In this document: positions 59,970 through 64,000 of the stretch, one piece after another
Position numbering within the stretch: the stretch's first letter is position 1
Layout of the letters: every line of letters begins with the position of its first letter
NCBI GenBank assembly: GCA_013398295.1
Contig: VZSF01007911.1
Coordinates: forward strand, 94,773 to 158,772
Direction: 5' to 3'
Source: Chionis minor
Taxonomy: Eukaryota; Chordata; Aves; Charadriiformes; Chionididae
DNA length: 64,000 nt
Made by a program: the position numbers and the translations under genes
The notes under the pieces: model-generated
Database searches by the model: none
What the model was told of the DNA's origin: nothing
Seen by the model: only the letters and a program-made list of their open reading frames with translations

Positions 59970-60660
59970 TGTTGTGGTTTGGGCTGGATTGGCCCAAGCA
60001 AGCCGAGCGACAGATGTTCCCTCTCCCCTGCAGAGAAGGAGAGAGAGAAGAGACACTAGTTTAGTAGAAACTAAACTACTTTAATGAAATATAAAGAATA
60101 AAATAATAAAAAGAAAATAATGAAATATATACAGAACCATATCAAGCTCCCACGATGACAATCACGTCAACAGCAGGCACTGGGCAAGTCCCAGACTGGA
60201 CTCAGCGGTGGATGGGAACTGGATTCAGGAACACACAGATCGGGATCAAAGGCAAACGAACAGAGTCCTGCTCAGACTCCGGACATGGAAGAAAGAAAAC
60301 TGACCCTTTGATCCCTCAGGTTTTATACTGAACATGAGGCAGATGGGGTGGAATACCCTGTTTGGTCAGTTTTGGGTCACCTGTTCTGTCCTCTCCTCCC
60401 CACAGGTGCGACCCCTCTACGTTTTTACACTTCCAACCCTCCAATGGGGCAAATAACAAAGTTGTCTGGCCTTGGCTGTTATAGCAATAAGTATAAGCAA
60501 GAGCTTCTCCGCATACCATGCCCTGGCATCAACTATAAACATGGGTCTTATCACTCTGAGAGTGAGCAGTTTTCTGCATAACATGCTGTTAATTTCAGCA
60601 GTTAGAAGAGGCCTAGTTAGAAAGTTACTGAACAAAATTGGTCCTGTTTTACTGCAAACA
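59970..60660 (-). mobile_element. solo LTR, minus strand, same family as 26.8 kb
   Basis: Reading the minus strand gives the same order of blocks as 26,838-27,565, from the CAAAATTGGTC-side end to the TGTTGTGGTTTGGGC-side end. A TATAAAA box lies on the minus strand at 60,321-60,327, at the position equivalent to CATAAAAG of the other copy. The flanks CAGCC (left) and TAGCC (right) could be a 5-base target duplication with one mismatch. No internal retroviral genes adjoin it. The two copies have differing indels, so they are independent insertions. Confidence 0.9.
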
Positions 60661-61840
60661 TAGCCATATTTTCAGATACATATTATCATACAAAGTTTAA
60701 ATGCAGCTCCTATTATACTGCACGATCAGATCCTGCTGTTACAGTTACCACTTAAACTCTTCACCTGTTTTATTGCATGGTTCAAGTTAAAAGGAATAAA
60801 TTCAAGATATTTGAACTGGAGCTGGATTGGTAGCTGTAAGTTTGGTAGTGCATGCAGAAGACTGCTTGAGCTTTAAAGGCTTTACTTTTTTTGCCTGATT
60901 TTTAACTTGGCTTAGTCACTTTTGATGTCACTCAGCTGATTTCTCCCTTCTCCCAGGTTAAATGAGAGATTCTTGGTCCTCTTCTTTTCTGAATAAAAGA
61001 CCTTGTGTCATATAGCTTGTTCTTGGCTGTATCTCACCAAACAAAATTATGGGCATGCTACACACTCATCCCCCAAACCATCCACGCTCTTACTAAGACA
61101 AAAAAAGTTTAGCATATGTGAATCTACTGACAAAGTAAGTAATTTCTTAAAACTAAAAACATGGCATCTTATTTGTTACCGTATTAAGAAAAAAATTCAG
61201 GCCTGGCAAAGATTAATTTCATCTGCTAGACCCAACTATGATAAACTGGAAATGCATCTTAGAAAGGGGAGGACATTAGAAAGGAGTTCTAAAATACAGT
61301 GAAAGACTAATTTTTGTTCTTGTTTTAGTCTTTCACTTTCCTGCTACACTGGAGCTGTACTCCCATGAGGGGTGAAAGCAACAGTGAAAGGAAAGCAATT
61401 TAGGTTAACACAAAAGATGTGGGAATCCTCTTCTTCACTAGAAAGGGATTGAATTCTTACAGTGCTCTTACTATGCATAAATTCCACACAGTTTCTTAGT
61501 ACATTCACCTCCTTTTAGATTTTGTAGGCTATTGCTACATTTGAGAGAAGCTCTGAACCTTGGAATCTGCTCGACAGACTAGGAACAAGAGTGCTTCCAC
61601 CTTTCACAGTGCAAATCCTCACTGCTCTGGTCTCACGACAAAAAATCGTGACACAACTTCAGCTACTCAGAAGAGATTTGGAACCTCTGTGTGAGGAGCA
61701 TGCAGCCCCAGCGGCTTCAGTCCAACCTTGCAAATAAACAAGCATGATCTCAGGGGTCGATATCATTGCCAAACAGATAACAGATAGGGATGAATATAGG
61801 TCTTGATTTGTTTCTCAGTGAAAGCAAAGAGATTTGGTGC
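60661..61840. other. noncoding spacer between two LTRs
   Basis: Nothing was recognised. It is not retroviral internal sequence: no gag, pol or env similarity was seen in any frame, and the two flanking LTRs are of different families. Confidence 0.55.
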
Positions 61841-62421
61841 TGGTGTGGTTTAACCCCAGCCAGCAACTAGGACCACACAGCTGCTCGCTCATTCCTCCCA
61901 GCTGGGATGGGGGAGAGAATTGGAAGAGTAAAAGTGAGAAAAAACCTGTGGGCTGAGTTACAGAGAGTTTAAGAGGTAGACCAAAATCCAGGCACACAAG
62001 CAAAACAAACCAAGGAATTCATTCACTGCTTCCAATCGGCAGGCAGGTGTTCAGCCTGTCTCCAGGAAAGCAGGGCTCCATCACACATAATGGGTACTTG
62101 GGAAGACAAATGTCCTAACTATGAATGTGCCGCCCTTCCTTCTTCTTTTCCCAGCTTATTTCCTGATCATGACGTTATATGGCACGGAATATCCCTTTGG
62201 TCGTTTAGGGTCAGCTGTCCCAGCTGTATCCCCTCCCAGCTTTTTGTGCATTCCCAGCCCTCACCGGCAGGGTGGCATGAGGAGCAGAAAAGGCCTTGAC
62301 TGCTTAGCAACAACCAAACCCATCAGTGTTTTACCACCACTATTTTCATCCCAAGCCCAAACCATAGCACTATACCAGCTGCCTGTAAGAAAGTCAACTC
62401 CACCCCAGCTTAAACTGAGAT
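61841..62421 (-). mobile_element. ERV LTR of a second family, probably minus strand
   Basis: The plus strand starts TGGTGTGGTTTAACCCCAGC and continues CAGCAACTAGGACCACACAG, a phrase common to an abundant LTR family of neoavian birds, and ends near ACCCCAGCTTAAACTGAGA. Ends and target duplication are not clear, so limits are approximate. Orientation is inferred from the usual family orientation and is less certain than for the other LTRs. No retroviral coding sequence adjoins it. Confidence 0.8.
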
Positions 62422-64000
62422 AGGCACTTAATTCAGAATTCCACATCCGGAGGAGAAAAACGCATTGCCACATCTGGAGGAGAAAAGTGAAAACTAGACC
62501 TGACCAAGGACTACAAAAATATCCTCAGGTCCAGGTTTACCAAGCTGTCTAAGGACCTTCTCCTTGTTAACATTGTAAAGTTTGCCTATGATTTCTAGAC
62601 AATTCAGCTCAGAGGAGGACCAGCAGCTGCAGCTCCACCCAGGACGTCGGGTGTCCAGAAGACTTAAACAGCCCAATGTGCAGCAGATATGCGGTAGGTT
62701 CAGCATATCTGGGACATACCAGCCCTGCTTTGCACTTTGTGTGGTCAGTCTGCACTTCTGTGTATCACTAACACATCTTCTACCCACTGTGCTATGGAGA
62801 TGTTTCCCACATGCATGGTCGATCTCACAAGACCCAAATTCATGTCCTTTCCCAGTCTGAAAGCAGCTGCTGCCATGGTTAAAACATCTCAGAACAGCTT
62901 CTGAGCAATTAAGCTATGGGATATCCTGGGAAGGACATTCCCACCCTCCTGGTTAACCTGTAATATTGCACAGTGAGGAAGAAAAAAACCCAAGGTGCCA
63001 GAACGAGAGAAGCAAGAGGAAACTTCATGCAAAGTTTACACCACAGACTCAGGCAAGGGCAACTAAGCTTCAAATGCAACTCTTTCTAGGCTTCATACAT
63101 TTTACGTTACACACTCGGTGGGTGAAGACAAAAAGTGTCTGGGAGCTGGAACAAGAGCTCTGCATCTTTCACCTTCTGAATGAGTGCTCTGATCTTTGGC
63201 TATTATGCCAAAGACGCTCACCATCACTGCACAAATACTTGTTCCTATACACTGCATGACAAAAACAGATGCCTAAAATAGGTGAGCAGTATTTTCCCTC
63301 TGCACATATTAGCGTGATCCTTCTCATTCCATTGACTAGGTAGGGTGCTTGCTTTAGAACAGTTTTACGTGAAACAGTGCTTCAGTTTTCTTCACATCAA
63401 GTACGCAGGTAGGTAGATTGGGTTGCAGATGTACTTTCAAACCTATTTCAATAGTGCTAAGCCCAAATCTCTCTCCCTCTGTAGAGGCTTTTCTCCATAT
63501 CACCATAGGTCTGAAGACAGTGTAACTGAAGCAGGTGACAGATGTAAAAAGAATCAACATATGTAAACAGTAAATATTGAAATACTAAATACTGAAAAAA
63601 TTGTCTGTGCAGATTAAGCCATTTAATTTTTTTCTTATTTATTTATTTTAAACCTGCTCTCATATATCACATGTTCTGTCCTATCCAAAAGATATTTCAC
63701 ACAGCACGGTAAGATGGACATAGAGTTTTCTTATGTAATCTGAGTGACGATATGATTTATCTCTTCATTGCGTTGTATGTGACAAGTAAAACTGCAACTC
63801 AATTGCATCTACAAGGGAGGGAGATTTTATTTTTTACATTACGTATTCAAGGAAGTATGACTAATGTTTAGTTCATGTTTGCACAGTGCTTTGATGCTCT
63901 GAAGTGTTAAATTAGTGTGACACTGCAGCATTTCTATGAAGCCTTTTCATGCAATTTCAGCTAAACTGTAATACTATCTTCAGCTTGTATTTAATATATT
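62422..64000. other. noncoding stretch to the end of the window
   Basis: No gene or repeat family was recognised. Frames of up to about 100 codons at 62,494-62,860 overlap on both strands and have no domain. Confidence 0.5.

Noticed and set aside
1..64000. Prokaryotic-type systems: operons, CRISPR arrays, phage or plasmid modules, riboswitches
   Set aside because: The CR1 LINEs and ERV LTRs establish a vertebrate, avian origin, and no such structures are present.

Overview
This window looks like vertebrate, specifically avian, nuclear DNA. The strongest evidence is the repeat content: at least seven fragments of CR1 LINEs with typical bird 3' ends (the GGTTGGAAGGGACC block and 8-bp terminal repeats such as TCATAGAA), plus four isolated LTRs of endogenous retroviruses of the sort scattered through neoavian genomes. 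The DNA is AT-rich and CpG-poor. There is no operon structure, no dense coding, no CRISPR array, no tRNA or rRNA that I can see, and no complete protein gene. It is most likely intergenic DNA or a very large intron. I cannot name the species or the locus.

Layout. 1-19,693 is repeat-poor. Its main structure is a near-identical pair of segments about 5.8 kb apart (4,511-5,085 and 10,268-11,000); the second copy carries an open reading frame that is broken in the first. A pyrimidine-skewed tract (15,165-15,725) and a possible conserved regulatory block (17,640-17,860) follow. 19,694-31,006 holds three CR1 copies (19,694-, 24,051+, 30,896+) and a solo LTR (26,838-27,565, +). 31,007-49,632 is mostly unique, with an old degraded CR1 (38,126-38,540, -), a CR1 tail (39,099-39,175, +), microsatellites, and a pentanucleotide array interrupted by a 128-base assembly gap (46,539-46,666). 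49,633-51,115 is an LTR on the minus strand split by a CR1 inserted on the plus strand. 52,787-53,525 is a better-preserved CR1 fragment with a 209-codon open frame. 59,970-60,660 and 61,841-62,421 are two more minus-strand LTRs; the first is the same family as the LTR at 26.8 kb but inverted.

Possible functional sequence beyond repeats: one good candidate small exon on the plus strand (51,850-51,906), weaker exon candidates at 23,148-23,213 (+) and 44,852-44,879 (-), two CTCF-like motifs in local GC-rich patches (28,230 and 43,289), and several blocks with the homeodomain, AP-1 or TALE-site texture of developmental enhancers. All of these are hypotheses from sequence inspection alone. The most unusual signal is the duplicated segment pair: essentially identical cores inside visibly diverged edges, which suggests recent gene conversion between an older duplicate pair, or an assembly problem. 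I did not find a convincing new biological system.
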